A stretch of 64,000 nucleotides of DNA from Bacteroidota bacterium (GCA_023422565.1 JAFAGR010000083.1:39866-103865); one strand, 5' to 3'; positions 1-10,128 are shown, counted from the stretch's first letter. Translations and numbers: made by a program. Notes: generated from the sequence alone by a model not told the origin.

Positions 1-2
1 GC

Positions 3-2039
3 CCAAGAGAAGGTTCGGGGCTTGAAACCATAATCAGCCTGAGACGCTCACAAGCCTCAGATAACAGTAACGCATACACGCTTTTGGTTTCACCGCGGAA
101 AATTGAGATCCGGTCAGGAAGCGACACCGGAATTTTTTACGGAATTCAAACTCTCCTCCAATTGCTCCCGGTAGAAAAAACTGCAGAAAAGGCCGGGGTT
201 CTACTAATTCCGTCGGTTGAGGTAACCGATGCACCGCGCTTCAATTACCGCGGGATCCATCTGGACGTAGCACGGCATTTTTTTGACACTGCATACCTGA
301 AAAAGTTCATCGACCTGCTTGCCCTGCATAAATTCAACAAATTTCATTGGCACTTAACTGACGACCAGGGTTGGAGGATGGAAGTGAATAAATATCCGAA
401 CCTAACGGTTACGGGTAGCTGCAGAGATCAAACCTTATTGGGAAGATTCGGTTCAGATATTTACGACGGTAAGTCGCATTGTGGATTTTATACGATTGAA
501 GAGATGAAAGGCCTGGTGAATTACGCAGCCAGCCGTTACATCACAATCATCCCTGAAATAGACATGCCCGGGCATACCACTGCGGCCCTTGCATCCTATC
601 CTTTTCTTGGTTGTACAAAAGGCCCTTACAAAGTTTCGCAAACCTGGGGTGTGCATAAGGAAGTGATGTGTGCAGGTAATGACAGTACCTACGCATTTAT
701 TAAAGAGGTGTTGAAGGAAGTTGCAGGCATATTTCCATCAACATTAATTCATATTGGTGGAGACGAGGTGCCGAAAGACAGGTGGAAGGCCTGCCCCGTC
801 TGCCAGGCGTGTATGAAAAACGAGGGCTTGAAAAATGAAGATGAATTACAGAGTTATTTTATAAACCGTGTGAATAGCCTGGTTAAGGAACTCGGCAAAA
901 CCATGATCGGTTGGGATGAAATTCTCGAAGGGAAGGATGTTCCCGGAACTGTTATCATGAACTGGCGTGGAAGGAAATTCGCCGAGGAAGCTCTTCGTTT
1001 AGGCCATCCCGTTATTTTCAGTCCAGACAACCCCATGTACCTGAACTTTCAACAATCGCGGAATGAAGATTCTGTTACACAGGGAGGTTACAACCCGCTT
1101 GAGAATGTATACGATTACGATCCGATAAAACCAAATACCTCAAATGAACTGGTGCTGGGCATGCAGGCAAACCTGTGGACGGAATACATTTCAAATACCG
1201 CAAAGCTTGAATACATGGCGCTTCCGCGGTTAAGCGCTGTCGCTGAGGCAGCGTGGAGTAGTAATGCCGTTAAAGATTTTTCGCATTTTGAAAAACGCCT
1301 TCCGGAAATGATGGCCCGCTATAGAATGTGGGGATTCAATTTCAGCGATGCCCATTTTGGTTTGCAGCATGAAACCGTTTCTTTGGGCGACAGCGCTATC
1401 GGCTGGAAATTGATCAGCCGTACAAAGGGAAAAATATTCTATTGGAGTGAAGGTGAGAAATCTGAAACCGAATACGATCGGCCCATTCCAATATCGGAAA
1501 CGAAAAAAATATTCGCCCTGTTGAAGGATTCTTCCGGCAGGCAGATCGGAAATGTAGCCGGTTCGGTTTTGGAGGTGAACAAGGCCACCGGCAAAAAAGT
1601 TGCCCTGCGCAATCCGCCGAACTCCATGTATGGAGGAAGAGGCGGATTTACCTTGGTTGATGGTATACAAAACAATATGGGCATGGTAAAGAGCGGGCAG
1701 TTTCTGGGATTTATTGGCAATGATCTTGACGCAACGATCGACCTTCGGTTTAAACAACCAATTAATTCAATCACTCTTCATGCCTTTGAACAAAAAGCCA
1801 GCTGGATTTACGCCCCACTGTCGGTGGAATTTTTTGTAAGTAATGACGGGAAGAATTTTCAACCAGTTATCTCCAAAATATACAGGGAGGGTGTTAAAGA
1901 CCTTACTTACCGGATTGCAGTTAACAAAAAAGCCAGGTATGTAAAAGTGGTTGCAAAAAACCAGGGCACCATCCCGGCGGGAATGGAAGGGGCCGGAAAA
2001 AGATCATGGCTCTTTATTGATGAGATCGAGGTTAAATGA
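3..2039 (+). CDS. GH20 beta-N-acetylhexosaminidase, 5'-truncated by window edge
   Basis: Glycoside hydrolase family 20 enzyme that removes terminal N-acetylglucosamine from chitin- or peptidoglycan-derived oligosaccharides. The frame is open from position 3, so the gene starts upstream of the window; the TTG at 84 is internal, because the preceding codons already read as the GH20b-like N-terminal domain. The catalytic barrel begins near 238 (RFNYRGIHLDVARHFFD). The HIGGDE motif, with the catalytic Asp-Glu pair, is encoded at 750-767. After the barrel comes a discoidin/F5-8C-like C-terminal domain (about 1660-2036), probably for carbohydrate binding. It is probably exported or periplasmic as in the family, but the signal peptide lies outside the window. 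Family assignment is secure; the exact substrate is not. Confidence 0.93.
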   Translation, partial: PREGSGLETIISLRRSQASDNSNAYTLLVSPRKIEIRSGSDTGIFYGIQTLLQLLPVEKTAEKAGVLLIPSVEVTDAPRFNYRGIHLDVARHFFDTAYLKKFIDLLALHKFNKFHWHLTDDQGWRMEVNKYPNLTVTGSCRDQTLLGRFGSDIYDGKSHCGFYTIEEMKGLVNYAASRYITIIPEIDMPGHTTAALASYPFLGCTKGPYKVSQTWGVHKEVMCAGNDSTYAFIKEVLKEVAGIFPSTLIHIGGDEVPKDRWKACPVCQACMKNEGLKNEDELQSYFINRVNSLVKELGKTMIGWDEILEGKDVPGTVIMNWRGRKFAEEALRLGHPVIFSPDNPMYLNFQQSRNEDSVTQGGYNPLENVYDYDPIKPNTSNELVLGMQANLWTEYISNTAKLEYMALPRLSAVAEAAWSSNAVKDFSHFEKRLPEMMARYRMWGFNFSDAHFGLQHETVSLGDSAIGWKLISRTKGKIFYWSEGEKSETEYDRPIPISETKKIFALLKDSSGRQIGNVAGSVLEVNKATGKKVALRNPPNSMYGGRGGFTLVDGIQNNMGMVKSGQFLGFIGNDLDATIDLRFKQPINSITLHAFEQKASWIYAPLSVEFFVSNDGKNFQPVISKIYREGVKDLTYRIAVNKKARYVKVVAKNQGTIPAGMEGAGKRSWLFIDEIEVK

Positions 2040-2111
2040 GCCGCGGAAAAGTGAGCTAATGAGATCATCCCTTTTCGAATTGTTTTAAACGAAAAGAGGT
2101 TAAGTGTGATG

Positions 2112-2123
2112 ACAGAGCTCTGT
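2112..2123. repeat. 12-bp perfect palindrome in the GH20/SprB intergenic region
   Basis: ACAGAGCTCTGT is a perfect 12-bp palindrome in the 297-bp gap between the GH20 gene and the SprB-like gene. No T-run follows, so it is not an obvious intrinsic terminator; it could be a protein-binding site or chance. I see nothing else convincing in 2040-2336 apart from a weak, imperfect promoter-like stretch near 2301-2308 (TATCTTGA). Confidence 0.25.
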
Positions 2124-2336
2124 GATCCGGACCAGTAGCTCCCAATCATGCGCTCTTGTTTCAGTTTCGCCCATGGTTGAGCTTAAATAATTGATACACA
2201 AATTGCTCCCGACCCATTACTCACATTTTCGCAGCCCGGCCGGTGGAAAATGATTTATCCGTGATCCCAAGAGAAATGCCCAAATTTTAACGAAAAATTG
2301 TTATCTTGACTTCTAATTTTTTCAAGTAGCTAAATA

Positions 2337-5300
2337 ATGAGAAAACTTCTAGCGCTGGTTACCTTTTCGGTAACTCTTTTTACCTCTGCAAAAGCACAAA
2401 ATCTTTCTTATTCATGCCCCAGGGATACGATCCTCGCGTGCGGAAACCCCTGCCTGAATATTGTGGCTACCATTCCCGACATCCGGTCTTTGGCAAGCAA
2501 CTATACAATTTCAAATATTACACCGCAAACCCAATGCTACCCGATTATAGATCCCGGTGGGCCGGGGCCATCTGCGAATCTGGATATTGATGACCGCTAC
2601 TCTACAACAATAACCCTTCCTTTCACCTTTCCGTTTTATGGAACTAATTATAATTCACTGGTCATAAGTACGAATGGATACGTTTCATTCGATGTTTCCT
2701 TAGCCGGAGGGGCCTCGCACTGGCAAAACCGGGGCGATTTGCCTGACACAGACTATGACAGGGCTTTGATCATGGGCCCATACCACGACCTTCAACCCGG
2801 AGTAACCACTTCTCCCACCCAAAAGATCAAGTACAATGTGGTAGGTAACGCGCCAAACAGGTTATGGGTTTTAAGTTTTTACCGTGTTCCACTTTTTGAT
2901 TGCAACGACCTCATCGAAAATACACATCAAATAGTTTTGTACGAATCCTCGGGCGTAATCGAAGTTTTCATAAAGGATAAGCAGCTTTGCGACTCATGGC
3001 CTATATCAACTCCGGGCTCATCCATGGTTGGTATCCAGAATTTTGCCCGCAATCTTGGAATTACTGCGCCAAGCAGGAAAGAGTCTGACCCGCCTTGGGG
3101 TAGTATCGGCATGAATGAAACCTGGCGCTTTATTCCGAAAGACGGTCCTACCACTTACCGTAGAACTGAACTGCTTGACGGGTCCGGAACTGTAGTTGCC
3201 ACCGGTGACACCACAAGAGTGAATGCGAATACATTTAGTGTTACGTTTCCGAACGTATGCCCTCCCGCAAATCAAACCACAACTTATGTGGTAAAGACCA
3301 CATACGCTCAGATATTGAACTCTGCAAATACCTATTACAGTCTGGATACCATTTTCGTAACCCGACAAAATTCCTTACCGATCGATACTGCCACCACACA
3401 AACTGATTGCGGTGGTGCAACGGGTACAATAACCGCAACGGCAAGCGGCGGAACCCCTCCATACCAGTATTCAATAAATTTTGGTCCGTATCAATCTTCC
3501 GGACTTTTCACCGGACTTGCACAAGGTGTTTACAACATTGTGGGAATGGATGCTGCGGGTTGTACCGATACGATCCAGGTGCCTATAACCGCACGGGCAA
3601 ATATTCCCGGTACGGTTACCCAAACAGCAACAGGTTGCCCCGGTGTGAATAATGGAACGATCACCGTGACTCCCGGAGGAGGAACCGCGCCTTATACTTA
3701 TTCTCTTGATGGCGGTGCTCCCGTAAACACCAACGTGATCACGGGCGTTTCAGCAGGGCCGCATACAGTTGTTTTTACTGATGCCAATGGTTGTACCGGA
3801 GTAGTGACCACCACAGTTGGTGCAGGATCTTCCATTACATCCAGTGCGCCCGTAACAGTGCCCGCAACATGCGCAGGTGCGAATAATGGATCTGCAACCA
3901 TTAACCCAACCAGCGGGTCAGGTCCATACACCTATTCTCTTAACGGTGGAACTCCTCAAACCTCCAATGTATTTACCGGCCTGGCAGGCGGAAACTACAG
4001 TGTGCTTATCACTGATGCCGCAGGGTGCACGGGTACAAGAACTTTCTTTGTAAATACAGGTGCGGGAATAAGCCTCGCTCCCCCTACTTCTACACCGGAG
4101 TCATGCCCCGGGGCGGCAAACGGAACCATCACTGTCACAACAAACAACGGTACCGCTCCTTTCACTTATACATTGGACGGAGGTACGCCGCAAGCTTCCA
4201 ACGTTTTCACGGGAGTTAGTTCAGGCTTTCATACTGTTGTGGTTCGTGACGCTAACAACTGTTCGGCCACACAATCCCTACCTGTGAGTGTGGGTACAGG
4301 AATTACGGCTACGGCAACTACAAGCGCCACAGCCTGTGCCGGTGCTTCCAATGGAAGTATTACCGTTTCTGTAACTCCGGCCGCCGGCACATATACCTAT
4401 GTGTTGGATGGCGGTACTCCTCAGGGAACGAATATCTTCACGGGTGTGGCTGATGGGCCTCACACAGTTATTGTTAGAGACGCAGGCGGTTGTGCCGACA
4501 CCATAGCGGTAACGGTTGCGGCAGGCTCAAACATCAATGCTACCACGTCTACTACGTCTACTTCCTGCCCGGGAGTTGACAATGGCGAGATCACTGTAAG
4601 TCCAACTAACGGTACCGCACCTTATCAATACTCAATTGACGGCACTACCTTCCAGGCCTCGGGAACCTTTACAGGCCTTGCACCGGGTTCATACACCATT
4701 ACCATCAGGGATGCATCGGGATGTACAGGTACGGCCACTGAAACGGTAGTTGCTGGTACCTCGCTGAATGGATCCGCTACTGCCTCGCAGTCCACTTGTT
4801 CGGCTGCGGCAAACGGATCGGTAACCGCAACAGTTACTAACGGTACCGCACCATATACCTATTCGCTTGATGGAATAACTTTCCAGGCCTCCAATACATT
4901 TAGCGGCCTTATCGCCGGAAGCTACACGGTAACATTCCGCGATGCATCGGGCTGCGAAGGAACAGCAAATGCCACCGTAACTGCGGGGGCCGGCTTTGCA
5001 GGTACAGCAACTCAAACCCCGGCTTCATGCCCGGGTGTAAACAATGGGTCAATCACGGTAACACCGGGTGCTGCGGGTCTTGCTCCCTTCACTTACTCTC
5101 TTGATGGAGGTGCGGCGCAAACTTCCGCAACATTCACTAACGTGGCTGCCGGTGCCCACAGCGTAGTGATTACAGATGCCGCAGGATGTACAGCAACGGT
5201 TGCAATATCTGTATCCGCTAACTCAAATATTTCGGGCACTGCCGCTACAACAAATGCAAGTTGCCCGGGTGTAGATAATGGCGAAGTAACCATTACCCCG

Positions 5301-8300
5301 GGTGCCACCGCAACCGCACCATTTACGTACAGCCTGGATGGTGGAGCCTCTCAGGCTTCAGCGACCTTTACCGGTTTATCATCAGGTGCACATACGGTTG
5401 TAATCACTGATGGAAACGGTTGTTCAGTTCCTGTAAACTTTACTGTGGGCGTGGGAACACCAATTTCCGGAACGGCTACCAACCCTGTAGATGCAAGCTG
5501 TCCCGGAGTAAACAATGGAGAAATAACTATTGTGCCGGGCGCAACAGCAACTGCACCATTTACATTCAATATGGATGGTGGCCCCTCTCAGGCTTCCGGA
5601 ACTTTTACAGGTCTTAGCGCAGGGCCACACACAGCTACCTTTACTGATGCGAACGGCTGCGTTGGCACAGTCAATTTCACTATAAATGCGGGTGGACTGC
5701 TTTCAGGCTCATACAGTGAGGTGCCGGCAACATGTTCGGCAGCAACTAACGGTTCAATTACAATCACACCCACAGCAGGTTCAGGTCCATACCTGTATTC
5801 GCTGGACGGCGGCACTCCGCAGGCTTCGGCAACATTTACCAACCTTGCTCCGGGACCCTACACCATTACTTTTACAGACGGCCTCGGTTGTTTGTCTGAT
5901 AACATCTCCGTAACCGTAACCGCTGCACCCGCGCTTACCTTAACCACCACACCGGTTAATGCAAGCTGCCCGGGCGTAAGCAATGGTTCGGTAACCCTAA
6001 ATGCAGACCCACTTGCCGTTGCTCCACTAACCTTCAGTATAGATGGTGGTGCAAACCAGGCTTCTCCCGTATTCACGGGATTGGCGGCGGGTTCACATAC
6101 CGCAACATTCACCGACGCTAATGGTTGCTCTGCCAATGCTACTTTCACCATAGGAGCAAATACAGCAATTACCGGCGTGGCCCAGAATCTCGTTTCAGCC
6201 AGCTGCCCCGGAGTTAATAACGGAGAAGCCACGATCGTGCCCGGCGCTTCTGCCACAGGGCCGTTCACCTTCAGTATGGATGGAGGTGCATCTCAGGCTT
6301 CGGGAACATTCACCGGTTTAAGCGCAGGTCCGCATACGGCTACAATTACCGATGCTAACGGTTGCTCGGCGACTGTGAACTTTACCATTTCGGCCGGCGG
6401 GTTATTAACCGGAAGCTATACAGAAGTGAAGGCGACATGCCCTGATGCAACTAACGGTTCCATAACCATCACACCTACATCGGGAACAGGGCCTTACCTA
6501 TATTCTTTAGATGGAGGAGCTGCACAGGCTTCGGCAACATTCAGCAACCTGGCTCCGGGAAATTATATAGTAACCTTTACTGACGGGTTAGGTTGCTTAT
6601 CTGAGAATATTGCGGCAACTGTTACTGCCGCTCCTGCGCTTACATTAACGGCAACACCTGTTGATGCAAGTTGCCCGGGAGTAAACAACGGATCGGTTAC
6701 TTTAAATCCTGATCCGCTTGCCGTTGGTCCATTCTCCTTTACTATTGATGGGGGAACTGCCCAGGCCTCGCCGGTATTCACAGGGCTCGCGGCAGGTTCT
6801 CATACTGCAACCTTTACGGATGCGAATGGTTGCCCTGCAACAGTTACGTTCAACATTTCATCCGGCGGCTTGCTTACCGGGTCTTATACAGAAGCGCCTG
6901 CTACCTGCCCGGATGCAACTAACGGCTCGATAACCGTTACGCCGACATCTGGTTCCGGGCCTTATTTGTACTCATTAGATGGAGGCACACCCCAGTCATC
7001 ATCTACTTTCAGCAATCTTGCGCCGGGAAATTATACGGTAACATTTACCGACGGATTAGGATGTTTATCTGAAAGTATTTCAGCAACCGTTACATCCGCA
7101 CCTGCGCTTACCCTAACGGCAACGCCGGAGGATGCAAGTTGCCCGGGTGTAAACAACGGATCGGTTACCTTAAATCCTGATCCGCTCGCTGTTGCACCAC
7201 TTTCGTTCAGCATTAATGGCGGTTCTTCCCAGGCCTCTCCCGTATTCACAGGTCTTGCCCCGGGTTCTTACACGGCCACGTTCACCGATGCTAATGGTTG
7301 CCCCGCAACAGTTACATTCAGCATTGCTTCAGGTGCAGACCTAAGAGCAGATACAAACTCAACAGAAACAAGCTGCCCCGGAGTAAACAACGGCACTATA
7401 ACGGTAACGCCTACCAGCGGAACTGCACCTTATCAATTTAGTATTGATGGTGGTACGCCACAAGCCGGCGGCACCTTCACCAATCTTGCACCGGGTACTT
7501 ACAGCATTACGTTTACCGATGTGATCGGATGCTCAGGAACTGTAACAGAGACTGTCACAGAGGGAATTTCAATCAGTTCAGATATCGCGGAAGTTCACCC
7601 GGTATGTAACGATATTGATAATGGTGAGATCACCGTGACGCCTACAAGCGGGGTGGGTCCTTACTCCTATTCATTGAATGGAGGCGCGGCACAATCTTCT
7701 CCAACATTCACATCACTTGCTCCGGGCAATTACAATATCCTTGTAACGGATGGCGTGGGATGTACCGGTACAAATACGGCTATTTTAAATACGAATCCCG
7801 CAATTACTCTTAGTACCACTAAAACGGATCCGTTGTGCTTTGGCGCAACCGATGGTTCCATAACCGTGGCCACCACCGGTGGTGTTTCGCCTTATGAATA
7901 CTCAATTGACGGAGGCACAACCTATCAAAGCAGTTCAACATTCTCCGGCCTTGCCCATGGATCTTATACGATCACTGTACGTGATAATGTGGGTTGCACA
8001 AAACCAGTTACCGAAACGTTGGTAGAGCCTGCTGTGCTTACGGCATCAGCCCTGTCCACTCCATCTACCTGTGCAGGCGGGGACGGAACCATAACAATTA
8101 CTGCCGGAGGAGGAACACCCAACTATCTTTATTCAATAGATAATGGGGCTTCTTATCCTTTCCAGTCGTCAAACATTTTTACCGTAGGTAAAGGAAGCTA
8201 TAACAACATCGCTGTAAAAGATGATAATGGTTGCACGGTGATATTGTCTGCTGTTGTTGGAGAAGTTGACGTTATGGGGCCGCTTTTTATTGGCAATGAT

Positions 8301-9272
8301 ACTACAGTTTGCCAGGGCCAGCCTGTTACGTTTGATCCGGATGTTCACCCGCAGGCCACTGTATTTAAGTGGAGGGAGAATATTTACCTGGACAGCGACA
8401 CCATTAAAAACGCGACAGCTACACCGGAAGATACCACCATGTATATTCTCACGGCACAGTGGGGTGCATGCCAGCGCGAAGACACGATCATGGTTAATGT
8501 GCTTTTGCGCCCGATACCGGATGCAGGCTTAGATCAGCGTATATGCCTTAACGATAGTACCACGATCTCCGGAACAGTATCACATACTTCCGGACCTGTT
8601 ACTTTAGTTTGGTCTCCTGCAGATCTTGTGCACGATGACAGTTCCGCAACCACAATCGCAGTACCGGGTGGAACGCAGATGTACACGCTTACTGCAACTG
8701 ATAACTATGGATGTAATTTCAGCGTGACTGATTCTGTTCTTATTATCATGCAGCCTGAAGTGCCTGCTTATGCAGGCGGAGATACCTTGGTTACGGTTAA
8801 TCTCCCATTCCAGCTAATGGGCAGCGGTGGCGTGCAGTATTTATGGTCAACCAACTCACCTTCAGCAACAATTCAGGATGCAACAGTGAGAATGCCGGTG
8901 GTCACTTCCACAGCGGATGCCAACTTCATGGTGCAGGTTACCGATATCGCAGGATGTGTGGGTTACGATACTGTTTACGTGCAGGTGTACCAGGGCCCTG
9001 AATATTATGTTCCAAATGCGTTCTCGCCAAATGGTGATGGCCTCAATGATGTTTTCCGCGCTATTCCTGTTGGAATGACAAGGCCCGAATACTTCAGAGT
9101 GTTCAACAGATTTGGTGAATTGGTTTTTGAAACTAACCAATACCTCAAAGGTTGGGACGGTACTTACAAGGGCAAACTTCAGCCGATGGGCGTTTACATT
9201 TGGATACTTAAGGGTGAAGACAGGAAGGGAAGAAAGGTGGAAATGAAAGGCACCGTAATGCTGGTTCAGTAA
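2337..9272 (+). CDS. Giant SprB-repeat surface protein with T9SS gliding-motility C-terminal domain
   Basis: A 2311-residue secreted protein. Residues 1-20 form a signal peptide ending AKA. Residues about 21-349 form a unique N-terminal region with several Cys and a FPFYGTNYNSLVISTNGYV stretch resembling nidogen/lectin-like beta folds. Residues about 350-1982 are about 21 tandem SprB-type repeats of about 77 residues, each with a Cys-(P/A)-G-x-x-N-G opening, a PYxYSLDGG core and a TDxxGC ending. Residues about 1983-2221 hold Ig/PKD-like modules. Residues about 2222-2311 are the gliding-motility-associated C-terminal domain (VPNAFSPNGDGLND, then FNRFGELVFE and GWDGTYKG), the type-B T9SS sorting signal. 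Such proteins are exported by T9SS to the cell surface, and SprB itself is a mobile gliding adhesin. Whether this cell glides cannot be seen here. A strong terminator follows. Confidence 0.95.
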   Translation: MRKLLALVTFSVTLFTSAKAQNLSYSCPRDTILACGNPCLNIVATIPDIRSLASNYTISNITPQTQCYPIIDPGGPGPSANLDIDDRYSTTITLPFTFPFYGTNYNSLVISTNGYVSFDVSLAGGASHWQNRGDLPDTDYDRALIMGPYHDLQPGVTTSPTQKIKYNVVGNAPNRLWVLSFYRVPLFDCNDLIENTHQIVLYESSGVIEVFIKDKQLCDSWPISTPGSSMVGIQNFARNLGITAPSRKESDPPWGSIGMNETWRFIPKDGPTTYRRTELLDGSGTVVATGDTTRVNANTFSVTFPNVCPPANQTTTYVVKTTYAQILNSANTYYSLDTIFVTRQNSLPIDTATTQTDCGGATGTITATASGGTPPYQYSINFGPYQSSGLFTGLAQGVYNIVGMDAAGCTDTIQVPITARANIPGTVTQTATGCPGVNNGTITVTPGGGTAPYTYSLDGGAPVNTNVITGVSAGPHTVVFTDANGCTGVVTTTVGAGSSITSSAPVTVPATCAGANNGSATINPTSGSGPYTYSLNGGTPQTSNVFTGLAGGNYSVLITDAAGCTGTRTFFVNTGAGISLAPPTSTPESCPGAANGTITVTTNNGTAPFTYTLDGGTPQASNVFTGVSSGFHTVVVRDANNCSATQSLPVSVGTGITATATTSATACAGASNGSITVSVTPAAGTYTYVLDGGTPQGTNIFTGVADGPHTVIVRDAGGCADTIAVTVAAGSNINATTSTTSTSCPGVDNGEITVSPTNGTAPYQYSIDGTTFQASGTFTGLAPGSYTITIRDASGCTGTATETVVAGTSLNGSATASQSTCSAAANGSVTATVTNGTAPYTYSLDGITFQASNTFSGLIAGSYTVTFRDASGCEGTANATVTAGAGFAGTATQTPASCPGVNNGSITVTPGAAGLAPFTYSLDGGAAQTSATFTNVAAGAHSVVITDAAGCTATVAISVSANSNISGTAATTNASCPGVDNGEVTITPGATATAPFTYSLDGGASQASATFTGLSSGAHTVVITDGNGCSVPVNFTVGVGTPISGTATNPVDASCPGVNNGEITIVPGATATAPFTFNMDGGPSQASGTFTGLSAGPHTATFTDANGCVGTVNFTINAGGLLSGSYSEVPATCSAATNGSITITPTAGSGPYLYSLDGGTPQASATFTNLAPGPYTITFTDGLGCLSDNISVTVTAAPALTLTTTPVNASCPGVSNGSVTLNADPLAVAPLTFSIDGGANQASPVFTGLAAGSHTATFTDANGCSANATFTIGANTAITGVAQNLVSASCPGVNNGEATIVPGASATGPFTFSMDGGASQASGTFTGLSAGPHTATITDANGCSATVNFTISAGGLLTGSYTEVKATCPDATNGSITITPTSGTGPYLYSLDGGAAQASATFSNLAPGNYIVTFTDGLGCLSENIAATVTAAPALTLTATPVDASCPGVNNGSVTLNPDPLAVGPFSFTIDGGTAQASPVFTGLAAGSHTATFTDANGCPATVTFNISSGGLLTGSYTEAPATCPDATNGSITVTPTSGSGPYLYSLDGGTPQSSSTFSNLAPGNYTVTFTDGLGCLSESISATVTSAPALTLTATPEDASCPGVNNGSVTLNPDPLAVAPLSFSINGGSSQASPVFTGLAPGSYTATFTDANGCPATVTFSIASGADLRADTNSTETSCPGVNNGTITVTPTSGTAPYQFSIDGGTPQAGGTFTNLAPGTYSITFTDVIGCSGTVTETVTEGISISSDIAEVHPVCNDIDNGEITVTPTSGVGPYSYSLNGGAAQSSPTFTSLAPGNYNILVTDGVGCTGTNTAILNTNPAITLSTTKTDPLCFGATDGSITVATTGGVSPYEYSIDGGTTYQSSSTFSGLAHGSYTITVRDNVGCTKPVTETLVEPAVLTASALSTPSTCAGGDGTITITAGGGTPNYLYSIDNGASYPFQSSNIFTVGKGSYNNIAVKDDNGCTVILSAVVGEVDVMGPLFIGNDTTVCQGQPVTFDPDVHPQATVFKWRENIYLDSDTIKNATATPEDTTMYILTAQWGACQREDTIMVNVLLRPIPDAGLDQRICLNDSTTISGTVSHTSGPVTLVWSPADLVHDDSSATTIAVPGGTQMYTLTATDNYGCNFSVTDSVLIIMQPEVPAYAGGDTLVTVNLPFQLMGSGGVQYLWSTNSPSATIQDATVRMPVVTSTADANFMVQVTDIAGCVGYDTVYVQVYQGPEYYVPNAFSPNGDGLNDVFRAIPVGMTRPEYFRVFNRFGELVFETNQYLKGWDGTYKGKLQPMGVYIWILKGEDRKGRKVEMKGTVMLVQ
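3384..8283 (+). repeat. Tandem array of ~21 SprB-type repeats (~233 bp unit)
   Basis: Direct tandem repeats of about 230-237 bp within the large surface-protein gene. Units differ most at the two ends of the array (degenerate first and last copies) and are most alike in the middle, as expected for repeats that expand by unequal recombination. Each unit keeps one Cys near its start and one near its end. Confidence 0.93.
5472..7349 (+). repeat. Higher-order duplicated block C-A-B, C-A-B, A-B within the SprB array
   Basis: Eight consecutive repeats fall into three classes. Class C opens near SCPGVNNGE and ends GGLLxG; class A opens SYxE and contains GPYLYSLDGG and TDGLGCLS; class B contains SVTLNxDPLAV and FTGLAxGS. 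Their order is C A B C A B A B. The second B (about residues 1436-1513) carries a class-B front and a class-C tail (ending SGGLLTG), as expected if a C unit was lost by a crossover between B and C. Confidence 0.75.
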
Positions 9273-9290
9273 TAAGAATAAAATTAAAAT

Positions 9291-9321
9291 AAAAAGCTCC
9301 GGTGATTCCGGAGCTTTTTTT
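9291..9321. terminator. Bidirectional intrinsic terminator
   Basis: A perfect 12-bp inverted repeat (AAAAAGCTCCGG and its complement) with a 5-nt loop, followed by T's on the plus strand and, because of its A/T flanks, also on the minus strand. It ends the SprB-like gene and could also serve the convergent gene at 9376-10032. Confidence 0.9.
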
Positions 9322-9375
9322 ATGAATTATCAATAACGAACTACGACCGCGGATGGTCGAAAATCTTATGAGATG

Positions 9376-10032
9376 CTATTTCGCTTGGGTCACCTTATGT
9401 ATGTCGCTAACCAGGATCACATTTTTAGAATATCCATTCTTTGAGAAATATATCATCGCATCTGCAACTTGCTTCATGGTACAGTAAGAATTAGGAAACA
9501 TTTTTTTTACCAATGGCAGCATCCATAAAATATACTTATATATTGAAAGAATATGTTTTTGTTTACGGGCAGGTTCAACCAAACTTATGCGAAAACCAAA
9601 CACCTGTTTAAAAGGCAATTTTGCCAGGTCATTTTCTGTTTTGCCCTTTACTCTTGCCCATTTCAATTTGCCTTTTTCCGAGCTATCGGTTCCCACGCCG
9701 CTCACGTATACAAAGCTCATGTTTGATTTTGAATTTAATGCGCGGGCAAAAGCAAGCGTAGTATCGTAGGTGGTGATTTTATACTTTTTCTCGTTCATAC
9801 CCACCGAGCTTACACCGGCACAATAAAAGCATGCATCATATCCGTTCAACTTTTCGTCGCCCGGTTTTAATGCTAGAAAATCAGGAACGAGATATTCTTT
9901 AAGCTTTGGATGATTTTTGCCCGTAGATTTCCGGCTTACGCTTAAAATTTCTGTGATAACGGGATTGGCTAAACATTCGAGCAGAACTCCTTCACCGATC
10001 ATTCCTGTGGTTCCGGTTATAATAACTTTCAT
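9376..10032 (-). CDS. NAD(P)-binding Rossmann-fold epimerase-like protein
   Basis: A 218-residue member of the short atypical SDR/HTATIP2-like epimerase family. The N-terminus carries the dinucleotide-binding glycine motif (ITGTTGMIGEG, residues about 5-15), and a SFVYVSGVGTDSSE stretch matches the conserved Ser region of these proteins. No classical YxxxK dyad is obvious, so enzymatic activity is uncertain. No signal peptide is seen, so it is probably cytoplasmic. It is alone on its strand, convergent with the SprB-like gene. The reaction is unknown. Confidence 0.8.
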   Translation of the reverse strand: MKVIITGTTGMIGEGVLLECLANPVITEILSVSRKSTGKNHPKLKEYLVPDFLALKPGDEKLNGYDACFYCAGVSSVGMNEKKYKITTYDTTLAFARALNSKSNMSFVYVSGVGTDSSEKGKLKWARVKGKTENDLAKLPFKQVFGFRISLVEPARKQKHILSIYKYILWMLPLVKKMFPNSYCTMKQVADAMIYFSKNGYSKNVILVSDIHKVTQAK

Positions 10033-10128
10033 ATGCTATTTTTCTACCCGAACATCCATCACGCCAACCGATGCCCCATTATAACCCCATAAGAGCTTTG
10101 TTACTTGGTTCATCAAAAAACTTGGCAG

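Noticed and set aside
1230..1757. 175-codon minus-strand ORF inside the GH20 gene
   Set aside because: It lies entirely antisense to a well-supported coding frame with GH20 motifs and has no independent family similarity.
5858..6268. 136-codon minus-strand ORF within the SprB array (and similar ones at 3698-3931, 5351-5569, 7031-7249)
   Set aside because: These are antisense shadows that repeat along with the repeat units; the sense frame carries clear domain motifs across the whole stretch.
3384..8283. Possible CRISPR array or microsatellite
   Set aside because: The repeat unit is about 233 bp, in frame, encodes a conserved protein domain and has no spacer pattern.
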